The notes: a model not told the origin generated them from the letters alone. Shown: positions 13,513-25,424, counted from the first letter of the stretch. The stretch is 64,000 bases of DNA from Salvelinus alpinus (GCF_045679555.1 NC_092092.1:6474653-6538652); one strand, 5' to 3'. Numbers and translations are program-made.

Positions 13513-14041
13513 GGTGATGGGAGGAGAGGGTGATAGCGTGCGATGGGAGGAGAGGATGGCGGGAGGAGGCAAGGAGAGGGTGACGGGAGGAGACAAGGAG
13601 AGGGTGACGGGAGGAGACAAGGAGAGGGTGACGGGAGGAGGCAAGGAGAGGGTGACGGGAGGAGGCAAGGAGAGGGTGACGGGAGGAGGAAAGGAGAGGG
13701 TGACGGGAGGAGGCAAGGAGAGGGTGACGGGAGGAGGCAAGGAGAGGGTGACGGGAGGAGGCAAGGAGAGGGTGACGGGAGGAGGCAAGGAGAGGGTGAC
13801 GGGAGGAGGCAAGGAGAGGGTGACGGGAGGAGGCAAGGAGAGGGTGACGGGAGGAGGAAAGGAGAGGGTGACGGGAGGAGGAAAGGAGAGGGTGACGGGA
13901 GGAGGAAAGGAGAGGGTGACGGGAGGAGGAAAGGAGAGGGTGACGGGAGGAGGAAAGGAGAGGGTGACGGGAGGAGGAAAGGAGAGGGTGACAGGAGGAG
14001 GAAAGGAGAGGGTGATGGGAGGAGGAAAGGAGAGGGTGATG
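13513..14041. repeat. 24-bp minisatellite, about 21 copies
   Basis: Unit ggtgacgggaggaggcaagg plus agag. Variants ordered as agacaag, aggcaag, then aggaaag along the array. Open frames on both strands (ERVTGGGK repeats on plus) follow from the stop-free 24-bp unit. Confidence 0.95.
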
Positions 14042-14184
14042 TGGAATATTATTGTTTTTCCCCACAATTAAATGATTTGTCAAAGCCTTCACAAAGGTTA
14101 CTCAGTTTATCTGTTTCAAATCGATAGTTTGGTCTCAGGGTGAAGGCTTGTCCTGACACCCAGACAGCATCATTAACTATTCTG

Positions 14185-14457
14185 CTAGCTATCCCTGCTG
14201 CCTTCGCTGGGATAGCTATCCCTGCTGCCTTCGCTGGGATAGCTATCCCTGCTGCCTTCGCTGGGATAGCTATCCCTGCTGCCTTCTCTGGGATAGCTAT
14301 CCCTGCTGCCTTCTCTGGGATAGCTATCCCTGCTGCCTTCGCTGGGATAGCTATCCCTGCTGCCTTCGCTGGGATAGCTATCCCTGCTGCCTTCGCTGGG
14401 ATAGCTATCCCTGCTGCCTTCGCTGGGATAGCTATCCCTGCTGCCTTCGCTGGGATA
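14185..14457. repeat. 27-bp minisatellite with perfect 14-bp palindrome, 10 copies
   Basis: Each unit contains gggatagctatccc, a perfect palindrome, followed by tgctgccttcgct. The array runs straight into segmental duplication copy 2. Confidence 0.95.
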
Positions 14458-14640
14458 CAGGGGACAACGAGGTCATAGGTCATGCAAGGGAGAAAACAGC
14501 TTGGGGATGTGATGAAAGGAGGGGTTAGTCCCCAAATGGTGCCCTATTCCCTATAGCATGGGTATTCAACTCTGACCCTACAGGGTCCGGAGCCTGCTGC
14601 TTCCCTACGGCGTCCGGACCCTGCTGCTTCCCTACGGCTT
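14455..14640 (+). repeat. Segmental duplication copy 2
   Basis: Near-identical to 13288-13500, beginning at the shared word atacagggga, which occurs at the junction with both preceding arrays. Confidence 0.9.
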
Positions 14641-14863
14641 CCGGACCCTGCTGCTTCCCTACGGGGTCCGGAGCCTGCTGCTTCCCTACGGGGTCCGGAC
14701 CCTGCTGCTTCCCTACGGCTTCCGGACCCTGCTGCTTCCCTACGGCTTCCGGACCCTGCTGCTTCCCTACGGCTTCCGGACCCTGCTGCTTCCCTACGGC
14801 TTCCGGACCCTGCTGCTTCCCTACGGGGTCCGGAGCCTGCAGCTTCCCTACGGCGTCCGGTGA
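14584..14863. repeat. 27-bp minisatellite, about 10 copies
   Basis: Unit tccggaccctgctgcttccc plus tacggct (variants ggagcc, ggggtc, ggcgtc). The same unit is present three to four times in the duplicated segment at 13411-13500, so this array expanded after the duplication or contracted there. Confidence 0.93.
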
Positions 14864-15102
14864 TTGTCTCTTATGTCTGTTGTAACCTGAGAAAGTGTGA
14901 GAAAGCATCACAGTGAATATAATCTCATAAACAGGATAGAACATTAGGATGGAATACTAGTTGCTGTTTAAAGTACCAATCTTATAATGATGTATGATTT
15001 AAAGTACGCTTTGTTTCTGACTGTCATCTGACAGACACAAACTCCAAAAATTGCAACGAGGGGGTGAATGTTTATCCTAATAATATTATTATCAACAAGG
15101 GC
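14864..15102. other. Unique spacer, no gene seen
   Basis: AT-rich non-repetitive sequence; no exon or transposon recognised. Confidence 0.5.
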
Positions 15103-15417
15103 TTTGTCCCAAATAGTACTCTATTCCTTTAACACTGGACCAGGGCCTGTCATGCCAAATAGTGCTCTATTCCTTTAACATTGGACCAGGGCATGTCATG
15201 CCAAATAGTGCTCTATTCCTTTTAACATTGGACCAGGGCCTGTCATGCCAAATAGTGCTCTATTCCTTTAACACTGGACCAGGGCCTGTCATGCCAAATA
15301 GTGCTCTATTCCTTTTAACATTGGACCAGGGCCTGTCATGCCAAATAGTGCTCTATTCCTTTTAACATTGGACCAGGGCATGCCATGCCAAATAGTACTC
15401 TATTCCTTTAACACGTT
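15103..15417 (+). repeat. 46-bp tandem array derived from a MITE-like palindrome, about 6.5 copies
   Basis: Unit includes caaatagtgctctattcctt and ggaccagggcctgtcatgc. Compared with the palindromic repeat copies elsewhere (ccaaatggcaccctattcc), it looks like a tandem expansion of that element's arm and centre. Confidence 0.8.
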
Positions 15418-15706
15418 TTCTTCGCCATTTCTAAAACGTAGTAACGTTTAAGACATGGATTTAATGTTGTCATGTTAACAAGGTACCCAAAAGTAGTTGG
15501 AATTCATGTTTTCATTTTATTAGATAAAACAGAACTTGTTTAAACAGCAAAAGTGTAGTGGAAATCAGCCTTGTTTAAATAGTGTTGATGAAAAGAATGT
15601 CATTTAGGCTGTAACGATCTCCAAAACTCTAATCATTAGGTCATCACACCGTTGATATAGCAACAGACGCAAACAGTTTCTGGAATCCCATTGTGACGCA
15701 GAGGGG

Positions 15707-15840
15707 GACATTATTTGGCATGACAGGCCCTGGTCCAGTGTTAAAAGGAATAGAGCACTATTTGGCATGACAGGCCCTGGTCCAGTGTTAAAGGAATAGA
15801 GCACTATTTGGCATGACAGGCCCTTAGGGAGTAGGATGCC
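15707..15840 (-). repeat. Inverted copies of the 46-bp unit, about 2.5 copies
   Basis: The unit reads on the opposite strand (tttggcatgacaggccctgg, then aatagagcac), about 290 bp from the plus-oriented array, forming a large inverted repeat with the 15103-15417 array. Confidence 0.85.
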
Positions 15841-15936
15841 GTTTTGGACAGAACCCTGAGCCCAGGTATCTCCATCCCTCCATTCAATCCTACTGAATTT
15901 AAATGATTCATGTCTGACAGAGTACAGATGGAGTCA

Positions 15937-16013
15937 ACCAGCCAGCCAGCCAACCAGCCAGCCAACCAGCCAGCCAAGCCAGCCAGCCAGCCAACCAGCC
16001 AGCCAACCTCCAG
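15937..16013. repeat. (CCAG)n-type microsatellite
   Basis: Runs of ccagccagccagccaaccag; imperfect tetranucleotide repeat. Confidence 0.9.
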
Positions 16014-16339
16014 ACATAAGCCTTGTACACAACAGCAATAGACTCGGATGCTAATTAACGCACTAAGTAATTACATGGTAATAATGGCTGAATAATTGCA
16101 TTAAAATGTATAAACAACAAATATTCACGGCAGGCAGAGTTGTAATAATATCCAGTCCATCCAGGCAGCGGGCCCGTTAGCTAGCGTTAGTACGACTGGT
16201 GTTGTTCTTCATTAAGCAGCACTTGAGGATTACTGAGAACATTTGGTCATGGGGGATGAGTTAACGTCGTCACTGACGCTACCCGCCACCCGTTTAGACT
16301 GCATTCTGTAGAGGGGGAGAGTAGTGTTGTTGTCACTGG
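16014..16339. other. Unique spacer, no gene seen
   Basis: Non-repetitive; no exon or element recognised. Confidence 0.5.
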
Positions 16340-16535
16340 GTGGGGAGTGTGTGTGTGTGGGGTGGGGAGTGTGTGTGTGTGGGGGGGGGGGGAGTGTGTG
16401 TGTGTGGGGGGGGGGAGGAGTGTGTGTGTGTGTGTGGGGGAGGGGGGGGAGTGTGTGTGTGCGGGGGGGACTATGTGTGTATGGTGTGTATTTATGTGTG
16501 TGTGTGTGTGTGTATATATATATTTAAATACACAT
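16340..16535. repeat. GT/G-run simple repeat
   Basis: Alternating gtgtgtgtgt and runs of up to 13 G, ending in a TA run (tatatatatatt). Four or more G-runs within a short span could form a G-quadruplex on the plus strand. Confidence 0.9.
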
Positions 16536-16679
16536 GTTTCTATGTTGGTGGGTAAGAAATGTGACGTCGTCTCCAGGGAGGACTGAGAAGCAGCCTGAAC
16601 ACAAAGCCTTTGGGACCTCTCCTCCTTCCGCCATCTTGGAAGGTACTGACGGCATCCTGGGGATTCATAATGCTGTGTG

Positions 16680-16815
16680 TGTTTAATACAGCTCTCCTGC
16701 TGGGGCAGAGTACACTTTAAACACACAGGGAGAGTTTTACACCAGTCAGGGCTCCACCCCCCCCCCCTCCATACAGCTCTCCTGCTGGGGCAGAGTACAC
16801 TTTAAACACACAGGG
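16680..16815. repeat. Array seed segment, two copies
   Basis: The segment tacagctctcctgctggggc with cagagtacactttaaacaca is present here twice and again within the neighbouring array at about 17,036 and 18,285. It marks where duplicated blocks of the array start. Confidence 0.85.
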
Positions 16816-16859
16816 AGAGTTACTATACTACATATATATTATATATTATTATATTATAC

Positions 16860-19800
16860 TATGCTACTATACTACACCCCCCCTCCATACAGCACTACTA
16901 TCCTACACCCCCTCTCCATACAGCACTACTATACTACACCCCCCCTCCATACAGCACTACTATACTACACCCCCTCCATACAGCACTACTATACTACACC
17001 CCCCCTCCATACAGCACTACTATACTACACCCCCTCCATACAGCTCTCCTGCTGGGGCAGAGTACACTTTAAACACACAGGGAGTTTTACACCAGTCAGG
17101 GCTCCACCCCCCCCTCCACACAGCACTACTATACTACACCCCCCTCCATACAGCACTACTATACTACACCCCCCAATACAGCACTACTATACTACACCCC
17201 CCCTCCATACAGCACTACTATACTACACCCCCCTCCATACAGCACTACTATACTACACCCCCCCTCCATACAGCACTACTATACTACACCCCCCCCTCCA
17301 TACAGCACTACTATACTACACCCCCCAATACAGCACTACTATATTACACCCCCTTTCCATACAACACTACTATACTACACCCCCCAATACAGCACTACTA
17401 TATTACACCCCCTTTCCATACAACACTACTATACTACACCCCCTCCATACAGCACTACTATACTACACCCCCCTCCATACAGCACTACTATACTACACCC
17501 CCCTCCATACAGCACTACTATACTACACCCCCCTCTATACAGCACTACTACACTACACCCCCCCCCCCCTCCATACAGCACTACTATACTACACCCCCCC
17601 TCCATACAACACTACTATACTACCCCCCTCCATACAGCACTACTATACTACACCCCCCCCCTCCATACAACACTACTATACTACACCCCCTCCATACAAC
17701 ACTACTATACTACACCCCCTCCATACAACACTACTATACTACCCCCTCTCCATACAGCACTACTATACTACACCCCCTCTCCATACAGCACTACTATACT
17801 ACACCCCCCCTCCATACAGCACTACTATACTACACCCCCCCTCCATACAGCACTACTATACTACACCCCCCCTCCATACAGCACTACTATACTACACCCC
17901 CCCTCCATACAGCACTACTATACTACACCCCCCTCCATACAGCACTACTATACTACACCCCCCTCCATACAGCACTACTATACTACACCCCCCCCCCTCC
18001 CCTCCATACAGCACTACTATACTACACCCCTCCATACAACACTACTATACTACACCCCCCTCCACACAGCACTACTATACTACAACCCCTCCATACAGCA
18101 CTACTATACTACACCCCCCCCCCCTCCATACAGCACTACTATACTACACCCCCCCTCCATACAGCACTACTATACTACAGGGAGAGTTACTATACTACAT
18201 ATATATTATATATTATTATATTATACTATGCTACTATACTACACCCCCCCTCCATACAGCACTACTATCCTACACCCCCCCTCCATACAGCTCTCCTGCT
18301 GGGGCAGAGTACACTTTAAACACACAGGGAGTTTTACACCAGTCAGGGCGTCACCCCCCCCTCCACACAGCACTACTATACTACACCCCCCCCCCCTCCA
18401 TACAGCACTACTATACTACACCCCCCTCCATACAACACTACTATACTACACCCCCTCCATACAACACTACTATACTACACCCCCCTCCATACAGCACTAC
18501 TATACTACACCCCTCCTCCATACAGCACTACTATAATACACCCCCTCCATACAGCACTACTATACTACACCCCCCCCTCCATACAGCACTACTATACTAC
18601 ACCCCCTCCATACAGCACTACTATACTACATCCCCCCTCCATACAGCACTACTATACTACACCCCCTCCATACAGCACTACTATACTACATCCCCCCTCC
18701 ATACAGCACTACTATACTACACCCCCCTCCATACAGCACTACTATACTACACCCCCCTCCATACAGCACTACTATACTACACCCCCTACATACAGCACTA
18801 CTATACTACACCCCCCTCCATACAGCACTACTATACTACACCCCCCTCCATACAGCACTACTATACTACACCCCCCTCCATACAGCACTACTATACTACA
18901 CCCCCCCTCCATACAGCACTACTATACTACACCCCCCAATACAGCACTACTATACTACACCCCCCAATACAGCACTACTATACTACACCCCCTCTACACA
19001 GCACTACTATACTACACCCCCCCTCCATACAGCACTACAATACTACACCCCCCCTCCATACAGCACTACTATACTACACCCCCCAATACAGCACTACTAT
19101 ACTACACCCCCTCTACACAGCACTACTATACTACACCCCCCTCCATACAGCACTACTATACTACACCCCCCTCCATACAGCACTACTATACTACACCCCC
19201 CCTCCATACAACACTACTATACTACACCCCCTCCATACAACACTACTATACTACACCCCCCTCCATACAGCACCACAATACTACACACCCCCTCCATACA
19301 GCACCACTATACTACACACCCCCTCCATACATCACCACTATACTACACCCCCCTCCATACAGCACTACTATACTACACCCCCTCCATACAACACTACTAT
19401 ACTACACCCCCTCTCCATACAGCACTACTATACTACACCCCCTCCATACAGCACTGCTATACTACACCCCCCCCCCATACAACACTACTATACTACACCC
19501 CCCCCATACAACACTACTATACTACACCCCCCCTCCATACAGCACTACTATACTACACCCCCCTCCATACAGCACTACTATACTACACCCCCCTCCATAC
19601 AGCACTACTATACTACACCCCCCCTCCATACAGCACTACTATACTACACCCCCCAATACAGCACTACTATACTACACCCCCCAATACAGCACTACTATAC
19701 TACACCCCCTCTACACAGCACTACTATACTACACCCCCCCTCCATACAGCACTACAATACTACACCCCCCCTCCATACAGCACTACTATACTACACCCCC

Positions 19801-20372
19801 CAATACAGCACTACTATACTACACCCCCTCTACACAGCACTACTATACTACACCCCCCTCCATACAGCACTACTATACTACACCCCCCCTCCATACAGCA
19901 CTACTATACTACACCCCCCCTCCATACAACACTACTATACTACACCCCCTCCATACAACACTACTATACTACACCCCCCTCCATACAGCACCACAATACT
20001 ACACACCCCCTCCATACAGCACCACTATACTACACACCCCCTCCATACATCACCACTATACTACACCCCCCTCCATACAGCACTACTATACTACACCCCC
20101 TCCATACAACACTACTATACTACACCCCCTCTCCATACAGCACTACTATACTACACCCCCTCCATACAGCACTGCTATACTACACCCCCCCCCCCATACA
20201 ACACTACTATACTACACCCCCCCCATACAACACTACTATACTACACCCCCCCTCCATACAGCACTACTATACTACACCCCCCTCCATACAGCACTACTAT
20301 ACTACACCCCCCTCCATACAGCACTACTATACTACACCCCCTCCATACAGCACTACTATACTACACCCCCAC
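16860..20372. repeat. About 28-bp minisatellite, about 120 copies (3.5 kb) with block duplication
   Basis: Unit tccatacagcactactatac followed by tacaccccc, with variable C-run length (4-10). A 1,175-codon open frame on the plus strand rests only on the stop-poor unit. A block of about 0.7 kb (from about 18,900) repeats with the same rare variants about 717 bp later. Confidence 0.96.
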
Positions 20373-20431
20373 ACCTTTAACTGGGTAGGGAGACGTACAC
20401 CACCACAATATACGTGAGGATGATATCGGGT

Positions 20432-20604
20432 TGCATCCCAAATGGCCCCCTAATCCCCATATAGTGTAATGGTGAAAAGTAGTGCACTATATAAAAGGGC
20501 ACCATGTTCCCTTTATACTGCACTACTTTTGAACAGATCCCTATGGGTCCTAGTGAAAAGTCGTGCGCTATATAAAGGGAATAGGGTGCTATTTGGGACG
20601 CAGA
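20432..20604. mobile_element. Palindromic MITE-like repeat
   Basis: Inverted ends (gcatcccaaat and atttgggacgc) and an inverted interior (tagtgcactatataaaaggg versus cgctatataaagggaatag). Same family as copies at 31332, 46271, 62429 and 63248. Confidence 0.8.
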
Positions 20605-20820
20605 CATAGAGGATGAAAAAGAAACGTAGCTGTGAGGAAGAGCATGTTATACACGTGCTATTGAGACACCCACATGGTAATTACACACCAGAACGCCTAA
20701 AACGCTAAAACGTGGGTTTATTATTATTCCACCTCTCATGACTTCAGTGGTGTTGGTGTTTAGTTTGTTGTTCTGGCGCCACCTGCTGGTGGCATCACTA
20801 CTATAGCTTCTGGCACCACC

Positions 20821-20840
20821 GGGGGGGGGGGGGGGGGGGG
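20821..20840. repeat. G homopolymer of about 20
   Basis: Uninterrupted run of G. Length is prone to sequencing error. Confidence 0.95.
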
Positions 20841-21030
20841 CAATCACTACTATAGCAGAACAGGGCTTGTTTTATTTTTTTGGTGGAGGGGGGGTTCAGT
20901 ATCTCAGCCTAAATATTGCAGATACATTGATGGAAGCTACAATCTAATTGTCTGCATCACTTCCATTCCCCATATATTTTTTTGCATATGCACACACACA
21001 CACATATATATACATACATACATACATACA

Positions 21031-21143
21031 TATTTCCAGTTTGGACACACCTACACATTCAAGGGTTTTTCTTTATTTTTACTAGTTTCTACATCAAAAC
21101 TGTAAAATAACACATGGAATCATGTAGTAACCAAATCAGAATA
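21031..21143 (-). mobile_element. Older Tc1-like remnant, left part
   Basis: Sequence from tttccagtttggacacacct to gtagtaaccaaatcagaata matches (from memory) the end of another salmonid Tc1-like family. It is interrupted at a TA by the element at 21144 and continues at 22752. Confidence 0.7.
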
Positions 21144-22749
21144 CAGTTGAAGTCAGAAGTTTACATACACTTAGGTTGGAGTCATTAAAACTCGTTTTTC
21201 AACCACTCCACAAATTTCTTGTTATCAAACTATAGTTTTGGCAAGTCGGTTAGGACATCTACTTTGCATAACACAAGTACTTTTTCCAACAATTGTTTAC
21301 AGACAGAATATTTCCCTGTATCACAATTCCAGTGGGTCAGAAGTTTACACACTAAGTTGACTGTGCCTTTAAATGGCTTGGAAAATTCCAGAAAATTATG
21401 TCATGGCTTTAGAAGCTTCTGATCATTTGAGTCAATTGCAGGTGTACCTGTGGATGTATTTCAAGGCCTACCTTCAAACTCAGTGCCTCTTTGCTTGACA
21501 TCATGGGAAAATCAAAAGAAATGAGCCAATACCTCAGAAAAAGAATTGTAGACCTCCACAAGTCTGGTTCATCCTTGGGAGCAATTTCCAAACTCCTGAA
21601 GGTACCATGTTCATCTGTGCAAACAATAGTACGCAAGTATAAACACCATGGGACCATGCAGCCGTCATACCGCTAAGGAAGGAGACGCGTTCTGTCTCCT
21701 AGAGATGAACGTACAATGGTGCGAAAAGTGCAAATCAATCCCAGAACAACAGCAAAGGACCTTGAAGATGCTGGAGGAAACAGCTACAAACGTATCTATA
21801 TCCACAGTAAAACGAGTCCTATATCGACATAACCTGAAAAGCCACTCAGCAAGGAAAAAGCCACTGCTCCAAAAAAACACCATAAAAAAGCCAGACTACA
21901 GTTTACAACTACACATGGGGACAAAGATCATACTTTTTGGAGAAATGTCCTCTGGTCTGATGAAACAAAAATAGAACTGTTTGGCCATAATGACCATCAT
22001 TATGTTAGGAGGAAAAGGGGGGAGGCTTGCAAGCCGAAGAACACCATCCCAACCGTGAAGCACGGGGGTGGCAGCATCATGTTGTGGGGTGCTTTGCTGC
22101 AGGAGGGACTGGTGCACTTCAGAAAATAGATGGCATCATGAGGTAGGAAAATTATGTGGATATATTGAAGCAACATCAGACATCAGTCAGGAAGTTAAAG
22201 CTTGGTCGCAAATGGGTCTTCCAAATGGACAATGACCCCAAGCATACTTCCAAAGTTGTGGCAAAATGGCTTAAGGACAACAAAGACAAGGTATTGGAGT
22301 GGCCATCACAAAGCCCTGACCTCAATCCCATAGAATATTTGTGGGCAGAACTGAAAAAGCATGTGCGAGCAAGGAGGCCTACAAACCTGACTCAGTTACA
22401 CCAGCTCTGTCAGGAGGAATGGGCCAAAATTCACCCAACTTATTGTGGGAAGCTTGTGGAAGGCTACCCAAAACGTTTAACCCAAGTTAAACAATTTAAA
22501 GGCAATGCTACCAAATACCAATTGAGTGTATGTAAACTTCTGACCCACTGGGAATGTGATGAAAGAAATAAAAACTGAAATAAATCATTCTCTCTACTAT
22601 TATTCTGAAATTTCACATTCTTAAAATAAAGTGGTGATCCTAACTGACGTAAGACAGGGAATTTTTATTAGGATTAAATCTCAGGAATTGTGAAAAACTG
22701 AGTTTAAATGTATTTGGCTAAGGTGTATGTAAACTTCCGACTTCAGCTG
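21144..22749 (+). mobile_element. Tc1-like transposon with Sleeping-Beauty-type termini, 1606 bp
   Basis: Left end cagttgaagtcagaagttta and right end cttccgacttcagctg are imperfect inverted repeats flanked by TA on both sides, the target duplication of Tc1/mariner elements. Internal repeat copies of the terminal motif (cagaagtttacacac near 21,340; taaacttctgacccactggg near 22,530) match the IR/DR arrangement of salmonid Tc1. It is full length but its transposase is broken. Confidence 0.92.
21503..22578 (+). pseudogene. Tc1-like transposase, inactivated
   Basis: DD34E transposase that cuts and pastes its own element. It opens [18 protein letters not shown] (paired DNA-binding domain) but hits a stop at about 21,674 and shifts frame. 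The catalytic residues are still visible as SDETK (about 21,956), [11 protein letters not shown] (about 22,229) and [11 protein letters not shown] (about 22,317). The usual stop after the ATKY end is changed, so the last frame runs on to 22578. Clearly non-functional in cis. Confidence 0.92.
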
Positions 22750-22751
22750 TA

Positions 22752-22860
22752 TATTTGAAATTCTTCAAAGTTGCCACCCTTTGCCTTTAGTATAGCTTTG
22801 CACACTCTAGGCATTCTCTCAACAACACGTGGAATTCCTGGTCTCTGGCAGTGTTTGGAA
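22752..22860 (-). mobile_element. Older Tc1-like remnant, right part
   Basis: Continues the remnant at 21031-21143 (tttgaaattcttcaaagttg, ccaccctttgcctttag, cacactctaggcattctctc), truncated at about 22,860 where LINE sequence starts. Confidence 0.7.
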
Positions 22861-25190
22861 CTGCTGATCTGTGGTCCAGAACGCAGAGTTCATCTCAGCC
22901 TATGCTGCCCTTCAGTCCAGTGACGTTTTGGCCCTGACGGAGACATGAATCACCCCAGAGAACACTGCTAATCCAGCTGCTCACTCTTAATTTCCCAATC
23001 CCAAGGCAGACATTACATTTGATCTCTTTACTAGAGACTGTTTTCCTATAAATCTCACTGCAACCCTGCTCTCTCCCTTTCTCCCTCCCTCCCTCCCTCG
23101 CTGCTAAAGCCACTTTCTATCACTACATTTCAAGCTTCGGCCTCCAACCCTAGCAAAGTCTGTTCCTCCTCACAGACGACTTCATTAACCACTTTGAAAA
23201 GACTGTTGACGACATCCGATCCTCATTCATGTAGCCTATTGATTCCACTGGTCCCACTCACCCAGAACTACCCTACGCCTTGACCTCCTTCTCCCGTCAC
23301 TTAATAGATGAAATCCTGTGATGTTTGGCCTCCCCAACAACTTGCCGCTCGACTCCATCCCTCCTTCAGACCATCGATGGAGAACTTCTCCCATTCCCCA
23401 CTTGCCTCATCCCTGACCTTTGACTTCAAAATGGCCTGAGTCGTTCTCCTCCTCAAGAAACCAACACTCGACTCCTCTGACGTCAAAAACAAGACCAGTA
23501 TCCCTTCTTTCTTTTCAAAACACTTAAAAAAGTGCTGTCTCTGACCAACTCCTTCACTATCGCTCTCAGAACAATCTTCATGACACTAACCAGTCAGGCT
23601 TCAAGACAGGTCACTCAGAGACTGCTCTTCTGTGTAACGGCGGCTCTCCTCACTGCCAAAATTGACTCACTCACCTCTGTTCTCAATCCTCCTATCTATC
23701 CACTGCCTTCGACACTGTGAAACATCAGATTGTCCTCTCCACCCTCTCAGGACTGGGCATCTGTCTCACTACTGGTGTCCCCCAGGGTTCGCTTCTAGGC
23801 TCTCTCCTCTTCTCTCTATACACCAAGTCCCCTTGGCTCCATCATATCCTCACACGGTCTCTCCGATAACTGCTATATGGATGACACTCAACTACTCCCC
23901 TCCTTCTAAAACACATCTCTGTGTGCCTGGCATCTAAGCTTGGACGTCAGCCCACCACCTCAAGCTCAATCTCGACAAGACGGCGCTGCTCTTCCTCCCG
24001 TTGAAGGCCTGCCAAGACCTCTCCATCATGTTTGACAACTCCACAGTGTCTCCCTCCCAGAGTGGAAAGAACCTTGGCATGACCCTGGGACAACATCCTG
24101 TCGTTCTCTGCTATCATCATAGCAGTGACTCGCTCCTGCAGGTTCTACAACAGCCGTAGAGTACAGTGAAGCAGGTCCTAATCCAGGCACTCGTCACTTC
24201 CCGTCTGGACTACTGCAACTCTCTGTTGGCTGGGCTCCCCACTTGGGCCAACAAACCCCTGCTACTTATCCAAAATGCTGCAGCTCGCCTGGTTTTCAAC
24301 CTTCCCAAGTTCTCCAATGTCACTCCACTCCTCCGCACAGTCCACTGGCTTCCAGTCAAAGCTCACATCCACTACAAGACCATGGTACTTGCCTAAGGAG
24401 AAGCAAGAGGAACTGCCCCTCATTACCTTCAGGCTATGCTCAAACCCTACACCTGATTCCGAGCACTATGTTCTGCCACCTCTGGTCTCTTGGTCCTCCC
24501 AACCCTACAGTCTAAGCTGTTCTCTGTTCTGGCACCCCAATGGTGGAACCATCTTGCCCCTGAAGCTAGGACAGCAGAGTCCCTGCCCAGCTTCCCCCTG
24601 AAGCTAGGACAGCAGAGTCCCTGCCCATACTCCCCCTGAAGCTAGGACAGCAGAGTCCCTGCCCATCTTCCCCCTGAAGCTAGGACAGCAGAGTCAGTGC
24701 CCATCTTCCCCCTGAAGCTAGGACAGCAGAGTCCCTGCCCATCTTCCCCCTGAAGCTAGGACAGCAGAGTCTGTGACCATCTTCCCCCTGAAGCTAGGAC
24801 AGCAGAGTCTGTGCCAATCTTCCCCCTGAAGCTAGGACAGCAGAGTCTGTGCCAATCTTCCCCCTGAAGCTAGGACAGCAGAGTCTGTGCCAATCTTCCC
24901 CCTGAAGCTAGGACAGCAGAGTCTGTGCCCATCTTCCCCCTGAAGCTAGGACAGCAGAGTCTGTGCCCATCTTCCCCCTGAAGCTAGGACAGCAGAGTCT
25001 GTGCCCTTCTTCCCCCTGAAGCTAGGACAGCAGAGTCTGTGCCCATCTTCCCCCTGAAGCTAGGACAGCAGAGTCTGTGCCCATCTTCCCCCTGAAGCTA
25101 GGACAGCAGAGTCTGTGCCCATCTTCCCCCTGAAGCTAGGACAGCAGAGTCTGTGCCCATCATCTGAAACTCTACCTCTTCTATGAGTAT
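22861..25190 (+). mobile_element. Decayed non-LTR retrotransposon (LINE, L2/jockey-like)
   Basis: Translated fragments in shifting frames show an endonuclease-like piece (VLALTET-type, about 22,925), a linker (INHFEKTVDDIRSSF, about 23,180), reverse-transcriptase motifs GVPQGSLLG (about 23,775) and YMDDTQL (about 23,873), and the C-terminal TSRLDYCNSLLAGLP to LRTVHWLPV region (24,196-24,355). Many frameshifts and stops; not active. Its C-terminal coding part merges into the 38-bp array at 24551. Confidence 0.85.
24551..25162. repeat. 38-bp minisatellite within LINE coding sequence, 16 copies
   Basis: Unit ccctgaagctaggacagcag then agtctgtgcccatcttcc. LINE coding sequence leads into it (ggtggaaccatcttgcccct) and resumes after it (ctctacctcttctatgagta), so the unit is an internal LINE segment amplified in place. 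Confidence 0.93.
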
Positions 25191-25424
25191 CTTATCTTTG
25201 ACGCTGGCTGCTGGTAAGCTTTCTTGACTTTGCCATTTAACAACAAAAAACACAAAAAAGTGTTGGAATTACCTTTCTAGGTAGTAGGTTGTTAGAGTTT
25301 ACACTTCCTCTTCCTGTTAATGAAAAATAATCTATCAAATCTATCCAATTAAAAACATTGATTACTTCTTGTGATTATCATTCACCTGATAAGACGTGGA
25401 AAAACTATTTGCCAACGTATGATG

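Noticed and set aside
16861-20388. 1,175-codon open frame (YYTTPPLHTALL repeats)
   Set aside because: Consists entirely of the 28-bp array; switches repeat phase with no conserved protein feature.
21503-22578. Active Sleeping-Beauty-like transposase gene
   Set aside because: Premature stop near 21,674, frame shifts and altered terminus; pseudogene.
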